A stretch of 64,000 nt of DNA from Streptomyces sp. HUAS MG91 (GCF_040529335.1 NZ_CP159534.1:5642001-5706000), one strand, 5' to 3'; numbered from the stretch's first letter, positions 45,540 to 54,197 are shown. Notes: generated by a model not told the origin, from the sequence alone. A program made the numbers and translations.

Positions 45540-46952
45540 GTGGTCCTGACGGATGTGACGACGCGTAAGTCCTGGCGCCGCGGTGAGCAGCGCGGCCTGA
45601 AACTGATACCGGTCGGCCTCGCTCTCGGCCTGACGTTCGCCGTCGCGGTGGCGGTCGCCGGCTTCGTGTTCTTCACCGGCTGGGATCTGCTGAACGTCCA
45701 GGGGCTCAAGCCGGAACGCCGCATCGACGCCAAGACGCTCTTCGACCTCGTCAAACTGGCGTTCGGTGTCGTGGCGGGCGCCGGTGCGCTGGTGGCGCTG
45801 GTCGTCGCCTACAGGCGCCAGCGCGTCGACGAGGACGCCGCGCTGCGCGAGGCCACCCGGCTCCACACGGAACGCTTCACGGCCGCCGTGTCCCAGATCG
45901 GCCAGGAGTCCGCCGCGGTGCGGCTCGGCGGTGTGCACGCCCTGGCCGGCCTGGCCGACGACGCCCCCACCACCGAGCTGCGTCAGACGTGCATCGACGT
46001 GCTCTGCGCCTACCTCCGGCTGCCCTACATCGCCGAGAGCGCACTGCCCGCCGGTGACACGAGGGCCGAGCACGAGTACCGGGGTCTGCGCGAGGTCCGG
46101 CAGACCGTCATCCGGCTGGTCCGGGACCATCTGCGGCTGAAGGAGGGGCACCGGCACTCGTGGCGCGGGCACGACTTCGACTTCACCGGCGTGGTCTTCG
46201 ACGGCGGCGACTTGTCCGGGGCGGTCTTCGACCGGGGTACGGCCCGGTTCACCGGAGCGACGTTCGCGGGGACGGCGATGTCCTTCGCCGGTGTCCAGGT
46301 ACTGTCCGACGCCACGTTGGACTTCACGCGTGCCGTCTTCGCGGGCGCGCGGGTCGACTTCGCGGGATGCGCGTTCAAGGGCGGCTCGACGGACTTCACC
46401 GACGCCCTGTTCCGGAGCGGTACCGTCGATTTCCGGGACTGCGGGTTCATCGCGGGCAGCGTCCTTTTCCGCGGTGGCCGTTTCACGGGCGGCACGGTGT
46501 CCTTCAGCGGAGACCGTCCCTCTCCGGCCGCCACCGAGGTGTGCTTCTCCGGGAGCACGGTCGACTTCGACAGGGCCGTGTTCGCCGGTGGGCAGGTCGC
46601 GTTCGGCGGGGCGCGGTTCTCGAAGGGGAGCGTCTCGTTCCGGCGCGCGGAGTTCTCCGGTGCCGAGGTGAGCTTCGAGCGCGCTCGCTTCGAGGGCTGC
46701 GGGGTCGATCTCGCCGAAGGCGTGTTCTCGGCCGGCGCGGTCCGATTCGCCGAGGCGGAGTTCTCCGCGGGCTCGGTGGCGTTCCGCGACGCGGTGTTCG
46801 TCGGAGCCGCGGTGGACTTCGCCCAGCGGTCCCTCCTCGGCGGCACACTCGACTTCACCGGCGCGCGCGGCACGCCACCGGGAGCGCTCATGCCGGCGGT
46901 TCCTGCGGGCGGGACCGCACCCGTGGGCCTCATCGTGCCGCTGACGTGGTGA
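45540..46952 (+). CDS. Membrane protein with 12-residue beta-helix repeats (pentapeptide-repeat-like)
   Basis: A protein of about 470 residues. Two membrane segments lie near 24-44 (LIPVGLALGLTFAVAVAVAGFVFF) and 73-93 (LVKLAFGVVAGAGALVALVVAY), then a cytoplasmic helical domain to about residue 225. The rest is a repeat array with a 12-residue period of the form xVxFxxAxFxxG; at least ten units are clear, such as QVAFGGARFSKG and SVAFRDAVFVGA. It should form a right-handed beta-helix like pentapeptide-repeat proteins. I use GTG 45540; an ATG at 45438 lies only 6 bases from the divergent araC start and its first codons lack GC bias. Function unknown. Confidence 0.7.
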   Translation: MVLTDVTTRKSWRRGEQRGLKLIPVGLALGLTFAVAVAVAGFVFFTGWDLLNVQGLKPERRIDAKTLFDLVKLAFGVVAGAGALVALVVAYRRQRVDEDAALREATRLHTERFTAAVSQIGQESAAVRLGGVHALAGLADDAPTTELRQTCIDVLCAYLRLPYIAESALPAGDTRAEHEYRGLREVRQTVIRLVRDHLRLKEGHRHSWRGHDFDFTGVVFDGGDLSGAVFDRGTARFTGATFAGTAMSFAGVQVLSDATLDFTRAVFAGARVDFAGCAFKGGSTDFTDALFRSGTVDFRDCGFIAGSVLFRGGRFTGGTVSFSGDRPSPAATEVCFSGSTVDFDRAVFAGGQVAFGGARFSKGSVSFRRAEFSGAEVSFERARFEGCGVDLAEGVFSAGAVRFAEAEFSAGSVAFRDAVFVGAAVDFAQRSLLGGTLDFTGARGTPPGALMPAVPAGGTAPVGLIVPLTW

Positions 46953-47089
46953 CGTCCAACTCCTCCACCAGGACTGCGAACCAGGCACGTGCACCACGCC
47001 GACGCGCACGGCCGCGAAACTGTTTCACGGCCGGGCGGAGGGCTATATCCGTAAGGACGGAGTGGGGCGGGACAGGGGGAGGAAGCGCG

Positions 47090-49189
47090 ATGAGCGGTGC
47101 ACACGGGGTGACGCCGGAAAACGAACCGCCGGAAAACGAAACGACGGAAATCTCACCGACGGAAAACGAACCGACCGAGAACGACGCGGGGGCATCGCCG
47201 ACCCTGTGGTCCGTGGACATACCCCGCCAGCTGCCTCGCGCGGCGACGCACTTCACGGACCGGGTGGCGGAAATGACCCTGCTGGACGAGGCGGCAAGCG
47301 GTGCCGACGGTCTCGTCGTGGTGTCGGGGCAGGCGGGGGTCGGGAAGAGCGCCCTGGCGGTGCAGTGGGCGCGACAGGCGGCGGACCGCTTTCCCGACGG
47401 ACAGCTGTACACCGATCTGCGCGGATACCACAGCCTCCCGGCCCAGCGGCCCGAAGAGGCACTGAACTCCTTCCTGCTCGCGTTCAACGCGCCGATGGAG
47501 AACCTGCGGGGACACCTCGACGCGATGGCGTCCAGATTCCGCACCGTGCTGCACGGCAGGCGCGTGCTGATGGTGATCGACAACGTGCGCAGCGCCGAGC
47601 AGGTGATCCCCCTGCTGCCGGGATCGCCCGGGTGCTGTGTCGTGGTGACCAGCCGCAGCGACCTGAGCTCGCTCGCGGCGACCCACGGAGCGGAACGCGT
47701 GCCGCTCCCTCCGCTGCCGGGGGACGACGCGGTGCGACTGTTCTCCCTGGTGTCCCGGCAGGGCCGGACGCAGCAGATGGCCCGTTTGGCCGAACAGTGC
47801 GGCCGCCTTCCGCTGGCCTTGCGGATCGTGGCCGAACGCAGCCAGACCGCCGCCGACATCACGGACCTCATCCGAACGCTGGAAGATCCCGCCCAACGCA
47901 TGGACGTATTCGTCAGCGACGACGAGGAGATGGGAGTTCCCATGGCGCTGTCGTGGTCCTATGCGGGCCTGAGCGGCGACAAGGCCCGCGCATTCAGGCT
48001 GCTCGCCCTGCACGCCGGACCTGATTTCTCGCACGCGTCGGCCGCGGCCCTGCTGAACGTGCCGCTCGAGCCGGCGCAGCGGCTGCTGCGCTCCTTGAAG
48101 TCGGACAACCTGCTCGAGGAGATGTCGGACCGCCGTTACCGGTTCCACGACCTGGTCCGTGACTACGCCAGGGCGCGGGTACTCGCCGAGGAGTCCGAGG
48201 CCGAACGCGCTGCCGCGGTCCGCCGTGAACTGGAGTACTACCTGCGCTGCTGCGACGCCGTGGACCGTCTTCTCGCTCCGCAGCGCCAGCACGTACCTGT
48301 GGACGAGAACAGCTTCTCGCTCCCTCTGCCCGACCTGCCCCACCCCGCGGCCGCGCTCGCCTGGTGCGACGCCGAGGTCGTCAGCATCGCCGCCGCCGTG
48401 GATCAGGCACGACGGGGCGGCATGCACGACCTGGCGTGGAAGATCCCCATCTCCCTCATCTACTACTTCGTGGTCCGCCACCACCACACCTACCGTCACG
48501 ACCTCTCCGTGGTCGCGCTGCGGGCCGCGCGGCTCTGCCTCGACACATGGGCCGAGATCTGGGCCAACATCTGCCTGGGCGGCGCGACCGGCGAGGTCGG
48601 CAGACACGCGGAGGCGGCCGAATACTTCTCCGCGGCACTGGACCTGAGCCGACGGACCGGCGACCGCAAGTGGGAGGACATCGCCCACAACAACCTCGCC
48701 TGGACGCTGCGTCTGGCAGGCCGTTACGAAGAGGCCTATGTGCAGCAGAAACAGGCGCTGGAACGGCACGTCAGCGGGCAGAACCTGCGCAGCCAGGCCG
48801 TCAGCCTGAACGAGCTCGCCACCCTGAGTCTCATCCTCGACCAGCCCGAGCGCGCCCTCGAGCACCTGCTGGCCGCTCTCCCACGAGCCGTGGAAGCCGA
48901 CGATGCTCTCCAACGTGCCGCGATTCTGCACCAGTTGGGCACGACGACCCTCCGACTGGGTGATCGCGAGGCGGCCGTCGAATGGTGGGGCCAGGCGGTC
49001 TCACTCCGCCGCGAGGTCGACGACCGCCCCGGCCTCGCGGACTCCCTCGTCGAACTGGGCCTACTCCGCGTCGAAAGGGACCTGGACATGGCCCGCGAGG
49101 CACTGACCGAAGCCCTGAAAGTCATGGAATCGCTGAGGCACCCACGCACGGAGGAGATCCGCAGCATGCTGGAAACCTTGTCGTCCTGA
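47090..49189 (+). CDS. STAND-class NB-ARC/TPR protein
   Basis: A 699-residue protein related to the NB-ARC/TPR part of SARP-type regulators but without an N-terminal DNA-binding domain. Residues 1-35 hold a five-residue repeat of ENEPT type. The NTPase domain has a P-loop GQAGVGKSA (about 83-91), a Walker B VLMVIDNV and the GLPLALRIVAE-like sensor (CGRLPLALRIVAER). TPR repeats fill about 430-690. ATG 47090 has GGGGGAGGAAG just before it. It is probably a signal-transducing switch; no effector domain is recognisable. Confidence 0.82.
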   Translation: MSGAHGVTPENEPPENETTEISPTENEPTENDAGASPTLWSVDIPRQLPRAATHFTDRVAEMTLLDEAASGADGLVVVSGQAGVGKSALAVQWARQAADRFPDGQLYTDLRGYHSLPAQRPEEALNSFLLAFNAPMENLRGHLDAMASRFRTVLHGRRVLMVIDNVRSAEQVIPLLPGSPGCCVVVTSRSDLSSLAATHGAERVPLPPLPGDDAVRLFSLVSRQGRTQQMARLAEQCGRLPLALRIVAERSQTAADITDLIRTLEDPAQRMDVFVSDDEEMGVPMALSWSYAGLSGDKARAFRLLALHAGPDFSHASAAALLNVPLEPAQRLLRSLKSDNLLEEMSDRRYRFHDLVRDYARARVLAEESEAERAAAVRRELEYYLRCCDAVDRLLAPQRQHVPVDENSFSLPLPDLPHPAAALAWCDAEVVSIAAAVDQARRGGMHDLAWKIPISLIYYFVVRHHHTYRHDLSVVALRAARLCLDTWAEIWANICLGGATGEVGRHAEAAEYFSAALDLSRRTGDRKWEDIAHNNLAWTLRLAGRYEEAYVQQKQALERHVSGQNLRSQAVSLNELATLSLILDQPERALEHLLAALPRAVEADDALQRAAILHQLGTTTLRLGDREAAVEWWGQAVSLRREVDDRPGLADSLVELGLLRVERDLDMAREALTEALKVMESLRHPRTEEIRSMLETLSS

Positions 49190-49350
49190 CCTGAAGGGCG
49201 AAGAGCGAAACCACGAGTGTTCGACGGGGTCGGCGGGATAGCGCAAGCAGGACATTCTTTCCGCACCCCACCAAGCCCCGAACCAGCGACAGCCTCGTGT
49301 ACGCGATCACCGGCAAACCACTGCTCCCGCCCGCCTCCACCTGCACACAC

Positions 49351-49395
49351 AAAAAGACCCCGTCGTCAGCGTCTCCGCTGGTGACGGGGCCTTAG
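49351..49395 (-). terminator. Terminator, probably the original one of tRNA-Arg
   Basis: Arms 49358-49371 and 49376-49389 pair at 12 of 14 positions, and on the minus strand the stem is followed by five T. It sits 16 bases beyond the tRNA 3' remnant, in the right orientation to end the minus-strand tRNA transcript before the insertion occurred. Confidence 0.6.
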
Positions 49396-49410
49396 ACACA
49401 CTTGCACAGT

Positions 49411-49457
49411 GTGCCCCCGGCAGGATTCGAACCAGCTCACACGGTTCCGGAGGACGC
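49411..49457 (-). other. att-like duplicated 3' half of tRNA-Arg (tRNA remnant)
   Basis: Positions 49411-49433 are identical to 53247-53269 (23 bases, GTGCCCCCGGCAGGATTCGA plus ACC). The next about 22 bases match at 18 positions and reach through the anticodon loop, which still reads CTCCGGA on the minus strand. The 5' half of the tRNA is missing. It is the far attachment site of an element inserted into the tRNA 3' end. Confidence 0.8.
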
Positions 49458-49621
49458 GGCTGTCCCAGGTTCTTGTGCAGGTCGCGGGCTTAACTGACAG
49501 TTACTCAGCCTCGTGGTCCCGCGCATGTCCCGCGAAAACGGAATGCCCCGTACGGGGTATGACTCTGCGGTTGCGGTGGAGGGTGCCGAAGGGGCTTGAC
49601 GTCGCAAGGGAGAGTCGATGG

Positions 49622-50038
49622 TTAGACCTTGATGACGGTGATGCGGGGGCCGCACAGGGCGGTCAGATCCTCGGGGTCTGAAGTCAGAACCGTCGCCGGG
49701 CCTGGGGCGGCGAGGGCGGTGGCGCCGAGCATGGCGTCGATGGCGTGTTTGTGACCGTGCAGGCCGGCGTTGGCGAGGAGGGTGCCGGCATGACGGGCGA
49801 TGTGCTCGGTGATCGGTTCGATGACGAGGCGGGAGAGGGTCCACTCCAGGGCCGGGCGGTTGATCCGAGGGTGCACCACTTCCACAAGGATGGCCGCGGA
49901 AGTGATCACCCGTAGGTCATCGGCGCGAGCGAGAGCGAGCCAGCCGGTGACAGTGCGGTCGCGAAGGATGGCCTTGGCCAGCCCTTCGCTGTCGAGGACC
50001 AGAGTGCCGCCGGGGGTAGCTGCGGAGGAGCGGGTCAC
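49622..50038 (-). CDS. PIN-domain toxin (VapC-like)
   Basis: A 138-residue PIN-domain protein, a likely RNase toxin. The acidic residues expected for the metal site are seen in TLVLDSEGL, LVEVVHPR, HAIDAMLGATAL and LTSDPEDL. The start overlaps the antitoxin stop by four bases (50035-50038), the usual antitoxin-toxin order. VapC toxins cut tRNA or rRNA when the antitoxin is lost. It is a stabilising or abortive module within the tRNA-Arg element. Confidence 0.82.
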   Translation of the reverse strand: MTRSSAATPGGTLVLDSEGLAKAILRDRTVTGWLALARADDLRVITSAAILVEVVHPRINRPALEWTLSRLVIEPITEHIARHAGTLLANAGLHGHKHAIDAMLGATALAAPGPATVLTSDPEDLTALCGPRITVIKV

Positions 50039-50298
50039 GCGGCGTTCGCCCCACCTTGCGTTTGCTGCTGGCGGGCCTGGTGGAGATGGTCACGTAGGGC
50101 CTGGACCTCTTCGTCCATGATGGGCCCGTGCTCGGCCTCGGCGACCTGAATGAGTTCGTTGAGATTGTCCCGCTCGATCTGGCGTGCGACGGCAGCGGCG
50201 ACATAGGCCGACAGCCCCGATGGGCCGCTGCGGGCTTTGGCGGCTTCGGCGATGTCGCGGGGCATGGTGATTGAGTACTTGCCGGTAGGGTCACTCAT
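50035..50298 (-). CDS. Antitoxin, ribbon-helix-helix type (VapB-like)
   Basis: An 87-residue protein that begins SDPTGKYSITMPRDIAEAAK, a pattern of ribbon-helix-helix DNA-binding antitoxins, followed by a helical toxin-binding region with EHGPIMDEEVQALRDHL. It directly precedes and overlaps the PIN toxin gene. The ATG at 50298 is chosen with AGGATTGG upstream. Autoregulation by the complex is expected. A longer frame upstream has Arg-rich non-conserved residues. Confidence 0.8.
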   Translation of the reverse strand: MSDPTGKYSITMPRDIAEAAKARSGPSGLSAYVAAAVARQIERDNLNELIQVAEAEHGPIMDEEVQALRDHLHQARQQQTQGGANAA

Positions 50299-50417
50299 GC
50301 TACCAATCCTACCTCTTATCCTCCTCGCGGTCGGTGGCTGGCGCAGATCGACCGCATGCCGGTGCACCAGGGATGCGCTGAGAGGAGCCTGGGTGGCGAT
50401 ATCGGCTGGCCCTAGAG

Positions 50418-53033
50418 CTAACTGGGTCGGCCGCTCAGCATTTCACGTAGTGCCGCCTTCATCTCTCGTTCGCTTTCTTTCAGTCCAATTCTGCGAAAGA
50501 TTCGAATGGCTTCCTCGTAGTAGATCTTTGCTTGGTCAGTGTCTCCCGACATCCACTCCGCAGCCCCTAGCAAGCCGAGTGAATTAGCCTCGAAATGATG
50601 ATTTGAGGTGCTCTGGAAAAATCGGAGTGCTCGATGTAGGGAGCCTCGCGCTTCCTTGATCTTTCCGGATTTTAGTTGTGTGTGAGCCAAGTTCATATGG
50701 TTGAGATGGATTCCCGCTTCATCCTGCACTTCTCTGTATGCGGTAAATGCCTTCTGGAAACACTCTTCGGATTTCTCTTGCTGGCCCAGCTGGCTAAGGG
50801 CTACCCCCAGCCCGGCGTGGGCAGATGCTTCCTGCCTCCGGTTTCCCGAGGCGCGATGGTATGGGAGGGATGCGCTGAGAGCTGCCGCTGCTGGGTGCAA
50901 GAGACCGGATTCGCGGTATGCGGAGCCAAGGTTGGTTAGAGATGCTCCGATATCGTTTGGGTCTCGATTCTCTCTTGACAGTTTCACGGCTTCGATCAAG
51001 ATTGGGATAGCTGCTCTAGGGCTGATGTGCTGGCGAACCGCCGCGCCTAGGCTGACTGTTGCGTCGCATTGGCCATCCAGGAAGCCGATTCTTTCTGCAG
51101 TGGCGGCTGCCTTTTTGAGGGTTCGAATGGCCTCTTCCATCCTGCCCTGGGAGGTGAGGTTGATTCCGATGTTATTGAGAGCTCTAACCTGCCGTTCGGT
51201 GTCACGCTCTTTGCATGCCGCCTCGTAGGCGATTTGCGCCGACTGAAGGCCTTCGGTGACGCGCCCCCTAAGGTCGAGATAGAGGATGAGGTGCATCGAA
51301 ATGGCGTAAGTCTGTTCGGTTAGATCGATGTCGCGAGCGGCCCGCGCTGAAGCCTGCAGATTTGCGCACTCTAGGTCAAGCCAGTTCAGGGCTTCGGTAG
51401 TCGACTGGAACTGTGGCGGATTCCCTTCAGGGGTGCCGCGCAGCGTGAGGTCTGCATTTAGTGAAGCCTGGCAATATACCTCGGTTAGGCGACTGAAGGC
51501 TTGTTGGCGATCACTGGCAGAGACCGTTGTTTCACATTGCTCAGCAGCGAATAGATAGACAAGATCATGCATCCGCCATCGCGAGGTGGCGGACCCGCGG
51601 GAGATGAGGCTGGCCTGACTGAGCCGGCGGAGGAGCGAGCGAGTCTGTGGGACAGATACTCCGAGGACTGCCGAGGCTGCCTGTTCCGACATCTCGCTGC
51701 CCGGATGGATGGAGAGTCGGCAAAAGGGATCCCTCATGGCACGGTCGAGGCGAGCGAGCGAGACCTGAAGGGCTGCCCTTACGGCGGTGTCCCCAAAGTG
51801 CAGGACATCGAGCCGGCTCTTCTCTTCACTCAGTTCTGCCAGTAGATCGTCGATCGTGAGGCCGACGTCGTCTTTCAGGATTGCTGCCGAGATGCTTAGC
51901 GCCAGCGGAAGATGGCCACACAGGGTGCACAGATCACGGATCGGGCCGGAGGTGTGGAGACGCTGATCCCCAGGCCCCAAGATCTGAGTGAGCAGGACGC
52001 CTGACTCCTCCGGGCTGAGACAGTCGAGGTTGATCGTCTCGATTCCTTCGAGCACTCCCAACCTGCTACGAGAGGTCAGTACCACGCCATGGGCCTCTGC
52101 CCTGGGGAGCAATTCGGCGACCTGAGAGAGCTCGGCTACGTTGTCGAACACCATCAACACCGGGTTGCCAGAGGCGTCGAGGGCGTCGAGCGTTCGGTGG
52201 TAGAGCGCAGCCTGGCCTTCTGTGGTGCGTGGGATCTCATTCCCTGCTACGCCGAGAACTGACAGGAGAGGTCCGTACGCGATTCCGGGGCTGGCCATGC
52301 GTGTGCGATGCGCCGAGAAACCGTGCATGTCTGTGACGATCACGCCGCCAGAGAACACTGCGGACACGTCGTGGTGCCTGACCACTTGGTCTACCAAGGA
52401 TGTCTTGCCGACGCCGGCCATCCCTGAGACCAGGACTCGACCTCCCATGGTGGTCAGCATGTTCCTGATCGCCTGTTGCTCCTGCTCCCGGCCTACGAAG
52501 CGGGGCGAGGTGCTGGAGGTTTCTGTCAGTCGAGTGACGTGCAGTGATGCCTCTTCGATGCGTCTTTGTGAACGATCCTCAACGAACTTATGCGTCAGTG
52601 CCAGGAACGACTGGATGGTGTCCTCGTTCAGTTCCTGTTCCCGCGGCACGGTGATCCAGCTGGGCGCCTCCTCGGAGGACTCCAGGCACTCCGTGAGGTT
52701 CGCCCAGAACAGCTGCTTCGTTGCCAGGTCGAACACCACACCTAGGACGGACAGTAGGCCGTTCTTCCAGTCGTTCGCATGACCCTCGACAGGGATTGCG
52801 TAACTATGAGCCCGCTTGTACTTATTGCCGCTCTTCACCTGGATGGTGATCGCGACACCAGTTCGCTCACCGTCCTTGGTGAGCATGACGAAGAGGTCTT
52901 CCCCGTAGTCGTTGCCGCCGTCGATCTCTTGGACGATCTGATCGTGGTCTTCGAGGAGCGTGCGTAGAGCGTTTACCCCCGCCCGCTCGATCCTTCTGCT
53001 CTTGGTGACCCTTTCCGGCACCGCTTCCCCCAA
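50418..53033 (-). CDS. DUF4365 nuclease-like/NB-ARC/TPR STAND protein, defence candidate
   Basis: An 871-residue protein with three parts. Residues about 10-160 match DUF4365, a predicted PD-(D/E)xK nuclease: Asp42-Y-G-Glu45-Asp46 and then Gln65-V-Lys67 in the IQVKSGN strand. The NB-ARC NTPase has a P-loop GMAGVGKT (204-211, Lys210) and Walker B VLMVFDNV (Asp297). TPR repeats cover about 545-860 with paired helices (ALNNIGINLTSQGR, SLTNLGSAYRESG). Nuclease-STAND-repeat architecture is that of Avs-type anti-phage proteins, where target binding to the repeats activates a DNase. The gene has visibly lower GC than the flanks and lies in the tRNA element, which supports transfer. Substrate and trigger are inferred only. 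Confidence 0.8.
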   Translation of the reverse strand: MGEAVPERVTKSRRIERAGVNALRTLLEDHDQIVQEIDGGNDYGEDLFVMLTKDGERTGVAITIQVKSGNKYKRAHSYAIPVEGHANDWKNGLLSVLGVVFDLATKQLFWANLTECLESSEEAPSWITVPREQELNEDTIQSFLALTHKFVEDRSQRRIEEASLHVTRLTETSSTSPRFVGREQEQQAIRNMLTTMGGRVLVSGMAGVGKTSLVDQVVRHHDVSAVFSGGVIVTDMHGFSAHRTRMASPGIAYGPLLSVLGVAGNEIPRTTEGQAALYHRTLDALDASGNPVLMVFDNVAELSQVAELLPRAEAHGVVLTSRSRLGVLEGIETINLDCLSPEESGVLLTQILGPGDQRLHTSGPIRDLCTLCGHLPLALSISAAILKDDVGLTIDDLLAELSEEKSRLDVLHFGDTAVRAALQVSLARLDRAMRDPFCRLSIHPGSEMSEQAASAVLGVSVPQTRSLLRRLSQASLISRGSATSRWRMHDLVYLFAAEQCETTVSASDRQQAFSRLTEVYCQASLNADLTLRGTPEGNPPQFQSTTEALNWLDLECANLQASARAARDIDLTEQTYAISMHLILYLDLRGRVTEGLQSAQIAYEAACKERDTERQVRALNNIGINLTSQGRMEEAIRTLKKAAATAERIGFLDGQCDATVSLGAAVRQHISPRAAIPILIEAVKLSRENRDPNDIGASLTNLGSAYRESGLLHPAAAALSASLPYHRASGNRRQEASAHAGLGVALSQLGQQEKSEECFQKAFTAYREVQDEAGIHLNHMNLAHTQLKSGKIKEARGSLHRALRFFQSTSNHHFEANSLGLLGAAEWMSGDTDQAKIYYEEAIRIFRRIGLKESEREMKAALREMLSGRPS

Positions 53034-53157
53034 GTCACTGGCCAGTCGGCAGCTTGATCTTCGGGGAGGCTATCGGTGGCCTTGCGTCCTAGGAGAGGCT
53101 TTCGGGGGGCGATCGCGCCTCACGCACCACTCACGCGTGACCCGTGACAGACAACCA

Positions 53158-53196
53158 CGAAGGGCCGGACTCAGTGAGACTGAGTCCGGCCCTTCG
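53158..53196. terminator. Perfect 18-base hairpin between the element and tRNA-Arg
   Basis: Arms 53158-53175 and 53179-53196 pair fully around GAG. It lies 51 bases beyond the 3' end of the minus-strand tRNA and may now terminate it, replacing the displaced terminator at 49351-49395. Confidence 0.8.
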
Positions 53197-53247
53197 TCTT
53201 CGGCACTTCAGCAGACCAGCGGTTTGATCACGCTGTCCGAGCTGGAG

Positions 53248-53319
53248 TGCCCCCGGCAGGATTCGAACCTGCGCACACGGCTCCGGAGGCCGTTGCTCTA
53301 TCCCCTGAGCTACGGGGGC
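53248..53319 (-). tRNA. tRNA-Arg(CCG)
   Basis: The minus strand folds into a cloverleaf: acceptor GCCCCCG with CGGGGGC, D arm GCTC..GAGC, anticodon stem ACGGC/GCCGT with loop CTCCGGA (anticodon CCG), and T arm GCAGG TTCGAAT CCTGC. The discriminator base is A and CCA is not encoded. It reads CGG codons. Confidence 0.92.
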
Positions 53320-53548
53320 GTGCGCCGCGCGGTGCGTGGCGACGGGTAGAACACTACCAGCTCGCTCGGGGTCCTCATGAACAGGTTTTCCGAGGTCGCG
53401 GAACCGGGTGGGAGAGGGCGGGAGAGAGGGAGGGAGAGGCCAGTCGGTGGTGGGGGAGCGGGGGCCGGGGCGGGGTCCGTGTCCCCTGTACGGGGCGGAA
53501 GTGGGGAAAACCCGGACGCGGTGGCCGGTGCGGACCTACTCTCGAGTT

Positions 53549-54046
53549 GTGCCAGGCGCGTCCGGCCGGGTCCTTGTCGTGGACGACAACAAGGTGATCC
53601 GGCAGTTGATCAGGGTCAATCTCGAGCTGGAGGGCTTCGAGGTCGTGACCGCGGCCGATGGTGCCGAATGTCTGGAAGTCGTGCATCAGGTGCGGCCCGA
53701 CATCGTCACCCTCGACGTGGTCATGCCGCGCCTCGACGGCCTGCGCACCGCCGCCCGGCTCCGCGCCGACGCCCGTACCAGCGACCTGCCCATCGTCATC
53801 GTGAGCGCCTGCACCCAGTACGAGGTGGAGAACGGGCTGGACGTCGGCGTCGACGCCTTCCTCGCCAAGCCCTTCGAGCCCGGTGAACTGGTGCGTGTGG
53901 TGGGCCAGTTGAGGGAGCGCGGGCGCGGCCGTGGCGGCGCCGGCCGGAGCGGCTCCGGTGAGGGCGGGGCAGGGGGCGACTCCGGGCCCCAGGGGAACAG
54001 CGGCGACGGTTCGGCAGGGCGCGCCACCCGTACCGCCGACGCCTGA
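53549..54046 (+). CDS. Single-domain response regulator
   Basis: A 165-residue protein with only a CheY-like receiver. Asp pair in VLVVDDN (8-14), phospho-acceptor Asp in IVTLDVVMPRLDG, Thr/Ser in VIVSACTQ and Lys in FLAKPFEPGEL. A Gly/Arg/Ser-rich tail of about 40 residues follows, with no DNA-binding domain. The GTG at 53549 was chosen because the protein then begins immediately before the first receiver strand; the longer frame upstream has non-conserved Gly/Arg-rich sequence. No kinase is adjacent. It may signal by protein contact. Confidence 0.88.
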   Translation: MPGASGRVLVVDDNKVIRQLIRVNLELEGFEVVTAADGAECLEVVHQVRPDIVTLDVVMPRLDGLRTAARLRADARTSDLPIVIVSACTQYEVENGLDVGVDAFLAKPFEPGELVRVVGQLRERGRGRGGAGRSGSGEGGAGGDSGPQGNSGDGSAGRATRTADA

Positions 54047-54197
54047 CCACCCCGGCGAGCCCGAGCCGCTGATACTCGCCCCCGGCACCGTCAGCCCGGC
54101 CCGGCCCAGTGCCCGCACCCCCAGCCACCGTCCGCATCCCGGACCATCCGCATAACCGACTCGCCTACCCACCCCCCTCCTCCCCTACGCTTGCCCT

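Larger units (their letters stand above)
49411..53269. mobile_element. 3.8 kb integrated element in tRNA-Arg(CCG), no integrase seen
   Basis: Bounded by direct repeats of the tRNA 3' half (49411-49457 and the intact tRNA at 53248-53319). The intact gene is on the right and its 3' end faces into the element, as expected for tyrosine-recombinase insertion. The interior is lower in GC; for example 50521-50580 has 34 G or C of 60. Contents are a VapBC-like pair and a DUF4365/NB-ARC/TPR protein. No integrase, excisionase or replication gene is visible, so it is either a remnant or mobilised in trans. Confidence 0.7.

Noticed and set aside
46160..47089. N-terminal extension of the STAND protein from 46160
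   Set aside because: It overlaps the beta-helix gene in another frame and is Arg-rich; the ATG at 47090 has a strong ribosome site.
49411..49620. Remnant of an integrase gene next to the left att site
   Set aside because: No frame in either strand shows the Arg-His-Arg-Tyr pattern of a tyrosine recombinase; I see only non-coding sequence.
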